Made by a program: the position numbers and the translations under genes
The notes under the pieces: model-generated
The model's database searches: none
Seen by the model: only the letters and a program-made list of their open reading frames with translations
What the model was told of the DNA's origin: nothing
DNA from: Dethiosulfatarculus sandiegensis
GTDB lineage: Bacteria > Desulfobacterota > Desulfarculia > Desulfarculales > Desulfarculaceae
Assembly: GCF_000931935.2 (NCBI RefSeq)
Contig: NZ_AZAC01000034.1
Location: 186,001 to 250,000, forward strand
DNA length: 64,000 bases
Direction: 5' to 3'
Shown: one piece after another, positions 9,512-18,283 of the stretch
How the letters are laid out: each line of letters opens with the position of its first letter
How positions within the stretch are numbered: position 1 is the first letter of the stretch

Positions 9512-11212
9512 ATGCGTTTTTTTAGATGGTTATCTGTTTTTATTTTGCTTTCCTCCCTGTTTTTGGCTGCTTCATGTCAAAAGGAACCGGTCTCCCTGGA
9601 TGTTTTTTGGGTCAGGGGCGGTTTGGCCCTGGTGGGCGATGTTCTTAAAGGGGTGGAGGTCAGCTCCGGCGGAGAGAAACTCTTTTCCTGGCAAGATCCT
9701 GATCAAGACAAGCGGGTCCTGAAGCTGGGGCCAGACAAATGCCTGGTGCTTTTGCCCCTGAAGCCGGGGCGGGAAATAGAGGTTTCCTGGCGCACCTCAC
9801 AAGGCCGGGGAAAGGCCGAGCTTGTCGTACCGGTCAAGCCTTCACCTTTTTTAGTGCATACACTTGACCTGGAAAAGGTGGATTTTTTAAACGGCCGCAT
9901 GGGCTCGAATCTGGATACGGTGCTCAAGTTTTCCCCCGGGTCGGATTATCTGGCCATAGGAAGCTATGAGGGCTACCTGAGGGTTGTTGAGGTCTTGAGC
10001 GGCCGCCTTTTATATAAAAAGAAGTTGGCCGAGGGCATGGTAAAGCGCCTGGCCTGGGCCTCATGCCGGGGAAAGTTGCTGCTCTACGCCGGGGAACAGA
10101 GCCCGGACGGTTTTTTATATTGTCTGGAAGGCCTTACCGGCAAGGAAATCTGGAAATACCGCACAGCCGATGATGTGGGGCAGGGTAATAGAGAAAGTGA
10201 TAAGCGCCATGCCATATACAATCTGCCTGGAATTTATCATCTGGCAGCCACTCCCAAGGGCGATGCCGTGGCGGTATGCACCTATGGAAGGTATGTGGCC
10301 GATGAATACCTCCATGACTGCCTGGTCTACCGTTTTGACGGCCAGACCGGCCGGGTCCTCTGGCGCTGGCCGGAGAATACCTGTTTTCCCCACGGCATAA
10401 CCTGGGTCGGCAACTCTTTCAATGCCCGCACTTTGGCTTTGATGTCCTTCAGCACTTTAGGCCCGGACCGGGACCACACCGGCTTTTTCAGGGGAAGGCT
10501 TTATTGCCTGGACGGTAAAGGCGGCAAGGTGAAATGGGACTATCAAGTTCTCCCCCTTGCACCCTATTACAATCGGGTATCCACCTGGCAGGGGGTGAGC
10601 GTATCGCCGGACGGCAACTATGTGACCGCAGGGCTGAACGACGGCAGGGTGATTTTCTTCGAGGCCAACGGAAGCCGGGCCGGGGAGCCCATTTGGGTCA
10701 GAAAACCCGGCGCTCCGGTAATGGTGGGGGATGTGCCGGTTGCCTCGCCGGTGAGCTATACCGCCATGACCGATAAGGCGGTCTACTGCGTAACTCCGGG
10801 GACAACCATACCCCTTAGCAGCGGCCGTTCCCGCGGCAAAGCCCCGGCTCCCCATCCCGGCGCGGGCTACTTAAGGGCCTATGGGCTTGCTGGGGAGCTT
10901 TTATGGCAGTACAAGACCAGGGGGTCCAGTCAGGGCATTTTCGCCTGCCCGGATCATAAACTGGCGGCCATTGCCATAAGCCAGAACAGAACAGACAAGG
11001 ATCTTAATGAGTTTGGTTTTGTTCTTTTTGATACAGGGAGAAAAGGGGGATCCAATCAAAAGCTTATCTATCACTTTGCCACAGAGGGACCCTGCTTTTT
11101 TCAGGCGGATATAGCCGGTAACGGACTTTTCGCGGCAGTCACCGAGATGCCCTTGAGCCTGGATGAGGGCAAAAAGGTCCATGGCTCCTATCGGGTGCAC
11201 ATAATCCACTGA
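9512..11212 (+). CDS. Lipoprotein with WD40/PQQ-like beta-propeller
   Basis: A predicted lipoprotein of about 566 aa. MRFFRWLSVFILLSSLFLAASC is a lipoprotein signal with lipobox LAASC. A small beta-rich region (about 20-110) precedes at least six propeller-type repeats, for example FSPGSDYLAIGSYEGYLRVV, LYCLEGLTGKEIWKYRT, YRFDGQTGRVLWRW, LYCLDGKGGKVKWDYQV, VSPDGNYVTAGLNDGRVIFF and LRAYGLAGELLWQYKTRG. ATG at 9512 is preferred over TTG at 9503 because AAGG lies ten bases upstream of the ATG and too close to the TTG. It sits between the ATPase and the membrane components of the corrinoid operon. A periplasmic role as scaffold or substrate handler for the ECF machine is inferred from position; no enzymatic motif was recognised. 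Confidence 0.75.
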   Translation: MRFFRWLSVFILLSSLFLAASCQKEPVSLDVFWVRGGLALVGDVLKGVEVSSGGEKLFSWQDPDQDKRVLKLGPDKCLVLLPLKPGREIEVSWRTSQGRGKAELVVPVKPSPFLVHTLDLEKVDFLNGRMGSNLDTVLKFSPGSDYLAIGSYEGYLRVVEVLSGRLLYKKKLAEGMVKRLAWASCRGKLLLYAGEQSPDGFLYCLEGLTGKEIWKYRTADDVGQGNRESDKRHAIYNLPGIYHLAATPKGDAVAVCTYGRYVADEYLHDCLVYRFDGQTGRVLWRWPENTCFPHGITWVGNSFNARTLALMSFSTLGPDRDHTGFFRGRLYCLDGKGGKVKWDYQVLPLAPYYNRVSTWQGVSVSPDGNYVTAGLNDGRVIFFEANGSRAGEPIWVRKPGAPVMVGDVPVASPVSYTAMTDKAVYCVTPGTTIPLSSGRSRGKAPAPHPGAGYLRAYGLAGELLWQYKTRGSSQGIFACPDHKLAAIAISQNRTDKDLNEFGFVLFDTGRKGGSNQKLIYHFATEGPCFFQADIAGNGLFAAVTEMPLSLDEGKKVHGSYRVHIIH

Positions 11213-11223
11213 GGGTCTGGGCC

Positions 11224-13155
11224 TTGCTGAAAAGAATACTATTTATATCAGCCGCACTTTTTGGCGTTGCCTTTGGCCTGGCGATTTTTCTTGGCGTTTT
11301 CTCGCCAAAGCCGCCTCGGCCCGAGATTGAAAAAGTGGTGTTCGGCCCCCAAAGGGCTTGCCTGGTTTTGAGCCAAAGGGTGAAGGTGAGCCGTTTTGTG
11401 ATCTCTGAAAAACAGGGCAAAACCATTTTGGACCAAAGGTTCGCCCGGGTGAGGCGGGATCGGCTTGAGGCCTTGTTTGACTGGAGCCCTGACCGGGAAT
11501 ACCGGTTCAGGGTCACAGGCCCCTGGGGCAGCGCGGTTTTAATCCAAAAATCACCGGGTCAAAGAAAATCAGACCTTTCGGTAAACTTTTTGGCCCCATT
11601 CGCAGGTTCGGCCGGATGGGAGGCAAAAGGCGGGGTGGACCCTGAGTACCAGGATAAGGGGGCCATGATCAAAGGCGGAGTCACCACCTGCGCCCTGATA
11701 CTCACCAGCCACAACCAGCAGCCCGGACTGGCCAAGGCCAAGGTGTTTTTGCCTGGCGGGTTCGAAGTTATAAGCCGGGACCTGCCGCCTTTTGTGAGGC
11801 GGACGGAAAGTCAGGGCAGACAGGTTCTTGATTTCAACCAAAGGCTTTATTCAGAACAGGATAATTTCGCCCTGGTCTTCAGGGTGCGCGCCCCGCGCAC
11901 CGGAACTTTTCCTCTTGAGGCCCTGGTCGAGTTCCGGTCGGGCGAAAAGGTGAAAAAATACCGGCGTTCAGTTCTCATTACAGTCATGGAGCCCGAGCAG
12001 TTTTCCAGATCCATCAAGGTGAAACAAACCTTTTTACCGACCACCAGCACTGGTTTGCCCGATAAAAGGGCCGAAAAAAACACCATCTATTTCAAACCGC
12101 CTTTGGTTAGAAAAATCGCCGACATGCTGGGGGTCGAACCGCAAGTCAGAAACTATTGGTCGCCTTACACCTACCAGGCCCTGGTGCTGGAAAATAAAAC
12201 CCAGAGCACGGTTTCTCTTTTGATCACCTCCCGCATTACAGACGGCGCGGGCCGGGCCACGCCCCGGGCCTTTAAACCGCCGGATATATTCAAGGGATCT
12301 TTGAAAAACGACTCCGTGGCCGTGAGCCACACCCTTTTGCCCGGTGAGACGGACAGGGTGGTTATACCGGTCTTTATCACCAGCCGCCCCAGGCCGGGCC
12401 TATACAAACGCCGCTTAAGCATCCGCCCCATGGGCAGCCAGGCAAAGATGGCGGGCCTGGACCTGGATCTGGTCATAACAACCACCAATCAAAACGCCCT
12501 TATTTTCACCCTGCTGGCATTTTTGGTGAGCCTGGGCAGCTTTTTATGGCTTGTGTTTTCCTTCAGGGGGATGATCAGGGCCTTTAAGGTCCGCTGGGTG
12601 GTTATAGTGGCCTTGTTCGGGGCCTTGAGCTTTGTGGGAGTCAACCTCCCCCTAAGGGTTTTCGGAGCACTTATCCAGGGGCTTTTGGGCCCATTTAGCG
12701 TGCTTGTGCTGGGCTTTTTCAATGACCTGCTTTATTTTGCCCTTTTAGTTGCCCTGCTGCGCCTGATCCCGCAAAAGGGGGTGGCCACCTTATTGATTCT
12801 GGTTCGCTATGCCTTGTCCGTTATGCTCACCGGTGGTTTTCACCTGACTGATTTTCTGTATGTGGGGACCGCCATCCTGGTCAAGGAAGGAGCTTTACAC
12901 CTCTCCGGCGTGACCAGGAAAGGCGCCGACTTTGAGTGGACCTGGGCAGGGACCGGGTTTTTGGCCCTATTCCTGGCCTTGGGCGACACCTATCTCAATG
13001 CCACTTCCCTTTATGTGCATATGCTTTTGTTCAGGCTTTATTTTGCCGACTGGTACATATGGCTGAACCTTATCTTTAACGGCATGATCTACACCACCAT
13101 AGGCACATTTTTGGGCAAGCGTTTCAGTGACCGGCTGATCTGGGCGGAGGACTGA
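11224..13155 (+). CDS. Membrane protein: large extracytoplasmic domain fused to an ECF S-component-like module
   Basis: A 643-aa protein in three parts. An N-terminal hydrophobic segment (about 3-25, ILFISAALFGVAFGLAIFLG) acts as signal anchor. Residues about 30-425 are extracytoplasmic and beta-rich, with no domain I recognise. Residues about 430-640 hold six to seven transmembrane helices, including VRWVVIVALFGALSFVGVNL and FSVLVLGFFNDLLYFALLV. The helical module has the size and loop pattern of an ECF substrate-binding S component and lies directly upstream of the EcfT gene with a one-base overlap. No CbiM or CbiN is present. I infer it is the substrate-specific subunit for a corrinoid (or cobalt); the fused outer domain is unusual. 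TTG start, with GAGGGTC about nine bases upstream. Confidence 0.65.
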   Translation: MLKRILFISAALFGVAFGLAIFLGVFSPKPPRPEIEKVVFGPQRACLVLSQRVKVSRFVISEKQGKTILDQRFARVRRDRLEALFDWSPDREYRFRVTGPWGSAVLIQKSPGQRKSDLSVNFLAPFAGSAGWEAKGGVDPEYQDKGAMIKGGVTTCALILTSHNQQPGLAKAKVFLPGGFEVISRDLPPFVRRTESQGRQVLDFNQRLYSEQDNFALVFRVRAPRTGTFPLEALVEFRSGEKVKKYRRSVLITVMEPEQFSRSIKVKQTFLPTTSTGLPDKRAEKNTIYFKPPLVRKIADMLGVEPQVRNYWSPYTYQALVLENKTQSTVSLLITSRITDGAGRATPRAFKPPDIFKGSLKNDSVAVSHTLLPGETDRVVIPVFITSRPRPGLYKRRLSIRPMGSQAKMAGLDLDLVITTTNQNALIFTLLAFLVSLGSFLWLVFSFRGMIRAFKVRWVVIVALFGALSFVGVNLPLRVFGALIQGLLGPFSVLVLGFFNDLLYFALLVALLRLIPQKGVATLLILVRYALSVMLTGGFHLTDFLYVGTAILVKEGALHLSGVTRKGADFEWTWAGTGFLALFLALGDTYLNATSLYVHMLLFRLYFADWYIWLNLIFNGMIYTTIGTFLGKRFSDRLIWAED

Positions 13156-14048
13156 TGTACGGAATTAAACGCCTGGCCGAGGTGGAAAAAAAAGACGGTT
13201 TTCTGTTCAGGCTCGATACAAGGGTGAAGATCGCCTTTTTAGCCTATGGCTCCATTTTCTCCATGATTTTGGACAGTGTATGGGCTTTGACGGGGATATT
13301 TGCCTTTTCGGTTTTTTTGGCCTTGGGTGCGCGGCTGGACTGGGGCAAGGTTAAGGCGCTTGGGTTTATGGTGATATTGATCACCTGGGGCACTATTTTT
13401 TCCCAGGCTATTTTTTATTATCAGGAACCCAGAACCGTGCTTTTCTGCCTGGTGGAACAACAGACCCCGTTTTTGGGCAGCCTTTTGGGCGAGGTCTCGT
13501 TTTACACCGAAGGCATGGAATATGGTGCAATACAGTCTTTACGTTTTTCCTTTATGCTGGTTCTGGGCATGACCTATTGCTGGACCACGGATTCGGGAGA
13601 GATGTTCAGGGGGATGCTGAGGTTGAAGGCCCCTTTTATCATAAGTTTCATGACTGTAACCGCGGTGCGGTTCCTGCCGGTTTTGATTGATGAATTCTCC
13701 ATGGTCATTTTGGCCTGCCGTATGCGCGGAGGCAGGCTTTTGAGCCTGAATCCCTGGCGCATGGCCACTGCCTGGCTCAAGATCATCAGGCCGGTCCTGT
13801 TGAACTGTTACCGCAGGTCCAATGTGCTGGCCCTTTCCCTGCAGGGAAGGGGCTTCAGCCCGGAGAACCGCCCCGGCCTTGATCTGGAGCAAGGTTTGAC
13901 TCAAGCCCAATGGGTCCTGGTCCTGGCCGGAGGGGGAGTGACTTTTTTGGTCTTGGCGGCAAAAGGGACTTATTGGCTTTATGTCACCGGCCTTTTTTAC
14001 AGCTCTGAACTCAGGCGGCTTTATGAATTCACCAGGCTTTATCTTTAA
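13155..14048 (+). CDS. ecfT: ECF transporter transmembrane coupling protein (EcfT/CbiQ family)
   Basis: EcfT couples ATP hydrolysis by the ABC subunits to movement of the S component. The 297-aa protein has four to five hydrophobic helices and the two coupling-helix motifs of the family, ACRMRGG and ALSLQGRGF, in the cytoplasmic loop region, plus FLPVLIDEF. Its ATG overlaps the upstream TGA by one base. It is the last gene of the riboswitch-led operon and converges on cbiZ copy 2. Family assignment is secure; the corrinoid substrate is inferred from the operon. Confidence 0.88.
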   Translation: MYGIKRLAEVEKKDGFLFRLDTRVKIAFLAYGSIFSMILDSVWALTGIFAFSVFLALGARLDWGKVKALGFMVILITWGTIFSQAIFYYQEPRTVLFCLVEQQTPFLGSLLGEVSFYTEGMEYGAIQSLRFSFMLVLGMTYCWTTDSGEMFRGMLRLKAPFIISFMTVTAVRFLPVLIDEFSMVILACRMRGGRLLSLNPWRMATAWLKIIRPVLLNCYRRSNVLALSLQGRGFSPENRPGLDLEQGLTQAQWVLVLAGGGVTFLVLAAKGTYWLYVTGLFYSSELRRLYEFTRLYL

Positions 14049-14142
14049 GGGCCTCATCGCAAAATGCCCGCCCAGTATCCCTCTGAAAAATAATTGAGGC
14101 TCTTTGGGGGGAATTTACTGTTTTAAATTACGCAACATGGCC

Positions 14143-15309
14143 TTAGTTGGCAAATTTCAGATAAAAATCCCATTTTTCCGCGAATCCGAGCGCCATGGAC
14201 CTGTAAATCACCTCTAGGAAGGATTGATTGTCATTGTCTTCAGGCAGAGGAGAGAGACGTTTGGCATATTGGTCAATGCTTCCTTTTTTACCGCTTACAG
14301 TAAGGCAAAGTAGGGCTGCCTGGTTGCCGATTATTTCGGGCCTGCAGGTCTCGGGCAATATTTTGTAGGTGAATTTGTCTTTCAAGTGGCACAAGGCGCA
14401 GACCAAGGCCACGGTGGGGGGATCTAAATTCAACTCATCGAAATTGTGTATGAATAAATCCTTTTTGTCGGCAGGTAGGTATTTGGCAATGCCATGTTGC
14501 ATCTTGGTTTTGTCTGTGCCGAAGCGCTTAAGGTGCAGGTGGGCTGCGCATAGGGAATTGGGGGTGAGGTGGTTTTGCAGGGCCAGTGCTTTTTTAACGG
14601 CTTTTTTAACGGCCACGCCTATCAGTTCGCCCAATTTGGCATGCTTGCCCGTACCTTGCAGGGGAGTGCCTGTGTCAAGCAGGCAGGATGCGGCTATCTG
14701 GTCCGTGCCCGTGCCGGTGGCCAGTCCATCGGAGTAATTGGACCCCACGCAAAGCTCCTCCAGAGCGGCTGTCTTGGCCTCTGTGGCCGTGACAATGCTT
14801 CTGACCAAAGCGCCTTTGGTCACCTCCCGGTTCATAAACAGCATGATGTTTATGGTCCCGTGAGGAGGAGGAGAGACGGAGGCAAGCTTTTCATAGGAAC
14901 CGTTTATTTCAAAGACCGTAGCCGGATCACAGACCCTGCCCGCGTTTCCTTCCACACCTGCGGTGACCACGGCCACCACGGTTTGCTCTCGGAAGGATTC
15001 TGCCATGATCGCTGTGTTGTGCATATTGGCGGCTGTGCTTAAAACCACGCATTTTTCAGGAATAAGGTCAAGGGTTTCGGCAATGATATGGCGGAACAAA
15101 AGGGGATCGTTAAAGGCATTTTGGGGGATTGCCTTGTGCTCTCCTGCCGGTTCGCAGGCCTGATGATTAAAAATATGGGTGTACTCAGAGCTTAAACCGC
15201 CCGAGGCCAGACAGGTGGAGATGACCATATGTGGTTTGAGAAATTCCGCGATCAGGGCTTTGTCTTTTCTTATGAGTGACAAGGCTCCATAATATTCACC
15301 CAGGCGCAT
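14143..15309 (-). CDS. cbiZ: Adenosylcobinamide amidohydrolase (CbiZ family), copy 2
   Basis: Paralogue of the gene at 130, about two thirds identical by eye over the full 388 aa. It retains GTINIMLF, ATEAKTAALEEL, ATGTGTDQIAASC and KHAKLGELIG, and also the unexplained C-terminal 120 residues. I chose the ATG at 15309 rather than 15339 because it has AAAGGAG five bases upstream, exactly as copy 1 does, and gives the same 388-aa length. It closes the B12 island, transcribed toward the uptake operon. The two copies may differ in corrinoid preference (cobinamide versus complete pseudo-B12), which is inference. Confidence 0.9.
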   Translation of the reverse strand: MRLGEYYGALSLIRKDKALIAEFLKPHMVISTCLASGGLSSEYTHIFNHQACEPAGEHKAIPQNAFNDPLLFRHIIAETLDLIPEKCVVLSTAANMHNTAIMAESFREQTVVAVVTAGVEGNAGRVCDPATVFEINGSYEKLASVSPPPHGTINIMLFMNREVTKGALVRSIVTATEAKTAALEELCVGSNYSDGLATGTGTDQIAASCLLDTGTPLQGTGKHAKLGELIGVAVKKAVKKALALQNHLTPNSLCAAHLHLKRFGTDKTKMQHGIAKYLPADKKDLFIHNFDELNLDPPTVALVCALCHLKDKFTYKILPETCRPEIIGNQAALLCLTVSGKKGSIDQYAKRLSPLPEDNDNQSFLEVIYRSMALGFAEKWDFYLKFAN

Positions 15310-15542
15310 GTCGGCTCCTTTTGTGGAACAGCTTTTCAAATCAGAAAGCAGGTTGAATTTTATATTGATAACAAGCGTTACCCAAATCCTCTACGGTTTT
15401 TAAGAATCCGTTATATTTTGTTATGCGCCGGTGAACATAAAGCTGATCCCGTGAGGGTAATTAATTGATTATACAAACTAAACCTTGCAGACAGAGTTTT
15501 GCGCCGGTTTTATTGTCAACCGATCTAATACTGGATGAAATC

Positions 15543-16379
15543 ATGTTTTCGAATTTTCGCAAAAGCACTTTTCGGCTTTTTGCCTTGGGCATTTTTCTCC
15601 TGGCCCTGGTCTGCCTGCCGGGGATGGAGGCCCGGGCAGGTCAGGACGGTATAGAGGTTTTTGCCCACAGGGGGCTTGCTTACGAGCAGCCGGAGAATTC
15701 ATTGGCCGCCATCAAGGCGGCCATGGATCTGGGCCTGGACGGCTGCGAGGTGGATCTGCGCACCACCCGTGATCATGTCCTGGTCTTAATGCACGATCCC
15801 ACCTTGGAGCGCACCACCACCGGCCGGGGCAGGGTGAAGGAAAAGACCTATGCCGAGTTGTGCGAATTTAAGCTCAAGGATAAAAAGGGCAGGGCAACCG
15901 GCCTGGCTATTCCCAGTTTGGAACAGGCCCTGACCCTTGTTAAAAAAAAGAAAGGCTTTCGCCTGGCCCTGGATATGAAAGACTGCGACCCCAAGGCTCT
16001 GGGACAGGCGGTTTTACAGGCAGGGGCGCAAAAGCGGGTGATTTTTTCCATTTCCGGAGAGGCAAAGACCATCCAGGCCCGCGCCTTGAAAGATTTAAAC
16101 CGGAATCTGTTTGTTTCCTTTGATCTGGGAACTTGGTGGAAGATAGAGGGCATCCCCACCTTTGCCGCTCAATCCCTGGGAGCGGAGGCGCTGTTTTGCG
16201 CGGAATGGAATTTTCCCAAATACGGTTTCAGGGAAGCCAAAGATGCGGGTGTGCAGGTGATCGTGTTTTTGTGGGGCACTAAAGATTTGGCCAAGCGCGC
16301 CAAAAGGGCCTTTCTTCTGGGAGCGGATATCATCTCCTGCGACTGTCCCGGAGATATATTGTTTTTACGAAAAGAATAA
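15543..16379 (+). CDS. Glycerophosphodiester phosphodiesterase, exported
   Basis: Hydrolyses glycerophosphodiesters from phospholipid turnover to glycerol-3-phosphate and an alcohol. The GDPD catalytic set is visible: HRG (H42), E69 and D71 in GCEVDLR, and H84 in MHDPTLERTTTG. The ATG at 15543 starts a Sec signal peptide (positively charged start, hydrophobic LFALGIFLLALVCLPG, cleavage near EARAG), so I prefer it to an upstream TTG at 15465. The predicted mature enzyme is periplasmic, about 245 aa, normal for the family. Monocistronic, followed by a terminator. Confidence 0.9.
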   Translation: MFSNFRKSTFRLFALGIFLLALVCLPGMEARAGQDGIEVFAHRGLAYEQPENSLAAIKAAMDLGLDGCEVDLRTTRDHVLVLMHDPTLERTTTGRGRVKEKTYAELCEFKLKDKKGRATGLAIPSLEQALTLVKKKKGFRLALDMKDCDPKALGQAVLQAGAQKRVIFSISGEAKTIQARALKDLNRNLFVSFDLGTWWKIEGIPTFAAQSLGAEALFCAEWNFPKYGFREAKDAGVQVIVFLWGTKDLAKRAKRAFLLGADIISCDCPGDILFLRKE

Positions 16380-16412
16380 GAAGACTTCTACGAAGCCCGC
16401 GACTAGATTGAA

Positions 16413-16473
16413 AAAAAACCCGGCAAGAATACCGGCTGAAGAAAAATTCATAATGCTCCTGCCGGGTTTTTTG
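16413..16473 (+). terminator. Likely terminator after the phosphodiesterase gene
   Basis: AAAACCCGGCA pairs with TGCCGGGTTTT across a long (about 35 nt) loop that contains the smaller hairpin ACCGGCT; TTTTTTG follows. The A-run on the other side would also permit function on the minus strand. Confidence 0.6.
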
Positions 16474-16557
16474 CGCTTCCCAGAATCAGGCGATGATAGT
16501 ATATAGATTGCGGCGCTGTAAGACTGAATATCTAGTTGTTTTCTGGTTGAGGTGCTA

Positions 16558-17844
16558 ATGCGGATTCTGGTTGTTGACGACGATCTGGTCAGCCGTAAAA
16601 ACCTACATTTTTATTTGAGCCCATATGGCTGGTGCCGGGCCGTGGATAATGGTTTTGAGGCACTGGAACTTCTCAAAGGCGCTTCCGGGGCTGGAAACAG
16701 GTTTGACTTGGTGGTCCTGGATCTGCTTTTGCCCGAAAAATCCGGGCTCGAGGTGCTGGTTGAGTTGCGGGCAGCGGAAGAGAAAATAGGCGGGCCCCAT
16801 ACCAAGGTGATTATCATTTCATCCAAGGCGGATCAGGATTCGTTTTTAAAATGCGTGCAGGCCGGTTGTGATGACTACGTTGTAAAGCCCTTTGAAAAGA
16901 AGACCCTGGAAGCCAAGATGAAGCGCCTGGGTTTTTTTCACCCCGCCGATGACCATACCAGGCATCTGATCTGCAGAAGTCAGGTAAGTCAGGCCCAGAA
17001 AGTGGATCTGGGGGTGCATCTTTTCAAGCTTCTGGAACAGGGTAAATTAAGCCTGCCCTCGCCGCCGGATATTTTTATCAGGTTTCGCGAGCTGATGGCC
17101 AAACAGGCTTCCGGCGCTCTGGTGGCCGACCTTTTGAAACAGGATGCCAGTGTTTCTCTCAAGCTTATAAGCGTTTCAAATTCACTCCAATACAGGGGTG
17201 TTTCCGAAAACACCACTGTGGAACAGGCCATACGACGCCTGGGTATGGCCGCCACCAGAAAATATGTCTACCTGATCTGCGGCCAGTCCATGTATGCAAT
17301 GTCAAGCAAACGCTATGATGAGCAGATAAAGCAGATTTGGCGGCATTCGGTTGTCTGCGCCCATGGTTGCGAGGTCCTTTCCGAATGCCTGGGCGTCAAT
17401 TCAACAGTTGATCCCTTTACCTTGGGCATACTGCATGATATCGGCAAATTGGCCTTGATACAGTTTGTGGATAAACTGGAGCAAAATCAAACCCTGCCGG
17501 ATTTGGTAGACGAAGAGGAACTCAACGAGATCCTGGCCCGGCATCACGGCAGCTTTGGAGAGGTGTTGCTCAAGAAATGGGGCTTTCCCCGGGTATTTAC
17601 CGAAGCGGCCAGATTACACCAAAAACCGCCCCAGGACGCTTCTTCAGAGGCCTGGCTGGTCTGGGGGGCAGAGCAACTTTGTTTCAGCCTGGAACGCGGC
17701 TATGACGGACCTCTTGTAACCCTGCCCGAGTCTGTGATTGCCTTGGGATTGGATATCGGAACCTTTATGCAGGCCCAAAAAGAGATGAAATCCCGCCTGG
17801 AACTCTCCCTGGGGGCCCTGGAAGACGAATCTCAACGTGGATAA
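16558..17844 (+). CDS. Response regulator with HDOD output domain
   Basis: Residues 1-125 or so form a CheY-type receiver with acidic DDD at 7-9, phosphoacceptor D55 (VVLDLLLPEKSG) and the conserved Lys in VVKPF. Residues from about 150 to 360 form an HDOD domain (LPSPPDIFIRF, ADLLKQDASVSLKLISVSNS, LGILHDIGKLALIQF), a degenerate HD fold used in stress and motility signalling without proven catalysis. ATG at 16558 has GAGG five bases upstream. The last 13 bases overlap the convergent cupin gene. No cognate kinase is adjacent. Confidence 0.88.
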   Translation: MRILVVDDDLVSRKNLHFYLSPYGWCRAVDNGFEALELLKGASGAGNRFDLVVLDLLLPEKSGLEVLVELRAAEEKIGGPHTKVIIISSKADQDSFLKCVQAGCDDYVVKPFEKKTLEAKMKRLGFFHPADDHTRHLICRSQVSQAQKVDLGVHLFKLLEQGKLSLPSPPDIFIRFRELMAKQASGALVADLLKQDASVSLKLISVSNSLQYRGVSENTTVEQAIRRLGMAATRKYVYLICGQSMYAMSSKRYDEQIKQIWRHSVVCAHGCEVLSECLGVNSTVDPFTLGILHDIGKLALIQFVDKLEQNQTLPDLVDEEELNEILARHHGSFGEVLLKKWGFPRVFTEAARLHQKPPQDASSEAWLVWGAEQLCFSLERGYDGPLVTLPESVIALGLDIGTFMQAQKEMKSRLELSLGALEDESQRG

Positions 17845-18185
17845 CCTGGAATAAGCCCGGCCACCACCAGGATGGTCATCTCTTTATCTCCGGTATTGGT
17901 CAGTTCATGCACACTGCCGATGGGGATGTGGATGGCGTCGCCGGGGTTAACCTCTCTGGTCTCCTGATCAACCTGCATAAGCCCCTTGCCGGTCTGTATG
18001 ATGTAAATCTCTTCCATGGGGTCTATGTGGGCCGAGAGCTTTTCCCCCACCGGCACCGCGGCGTGAGCCAAAAACATTAGCGTTTCAAGGCATCTGGCAT
18101 CCAGCACCATGTGGGCGGTGCCTCCGTCGTGAGCCCGGTACCGGGTGGCCCGCACCTCTTTGTGCTCGAGATTCCGTACAATCAT
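17832..18185 (-). CDS. Small cupin-domain protein
   Basis: A single-domain cupin of 117 aa. The two cupin motifs are AHIDPMEEIYIIQTGKGLM and PGDAIHIPIGSVHELTNTGD, with metal-ligand candidates His, Glu and the later His. Such proteins are sugar isomerase-like or sensor folds, and the substrate cannot be told. AAGGTG lies five bases before the ATG. It may be co-transcribed with the receiver-GGDEF gene upstream on the same strand (98-base gap). Confidence 0.8.
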   Translation of the reverse strand: MIVRNLEHKEVRATRYRAHDGGTAHMVLDARCLETLMFLAHAAVPVGEKLSAHIDPMEEIYIIQTGKGLMQVDQETREVNPGDAIHIPIGSVHELTNTGDKEMTILVVAGLIPGYPR

Positions 18186-18283
18186 ACTTCACCTTTGGCT
18201 GGCAGTATCTAATTAGATCGATATTGATTTCGGGGTATGTTGCCATAAAGCGGAGCTGATAACAAGACAATCGGCAAAGATGG

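Noticed and set aside
14049-14142. GCCTCA...TGAGGC as terminator between ecfT and cbiZ copy 2
   Set aside because: Stem of only six pairs with a loop of nearly 40 bases and no T-run.
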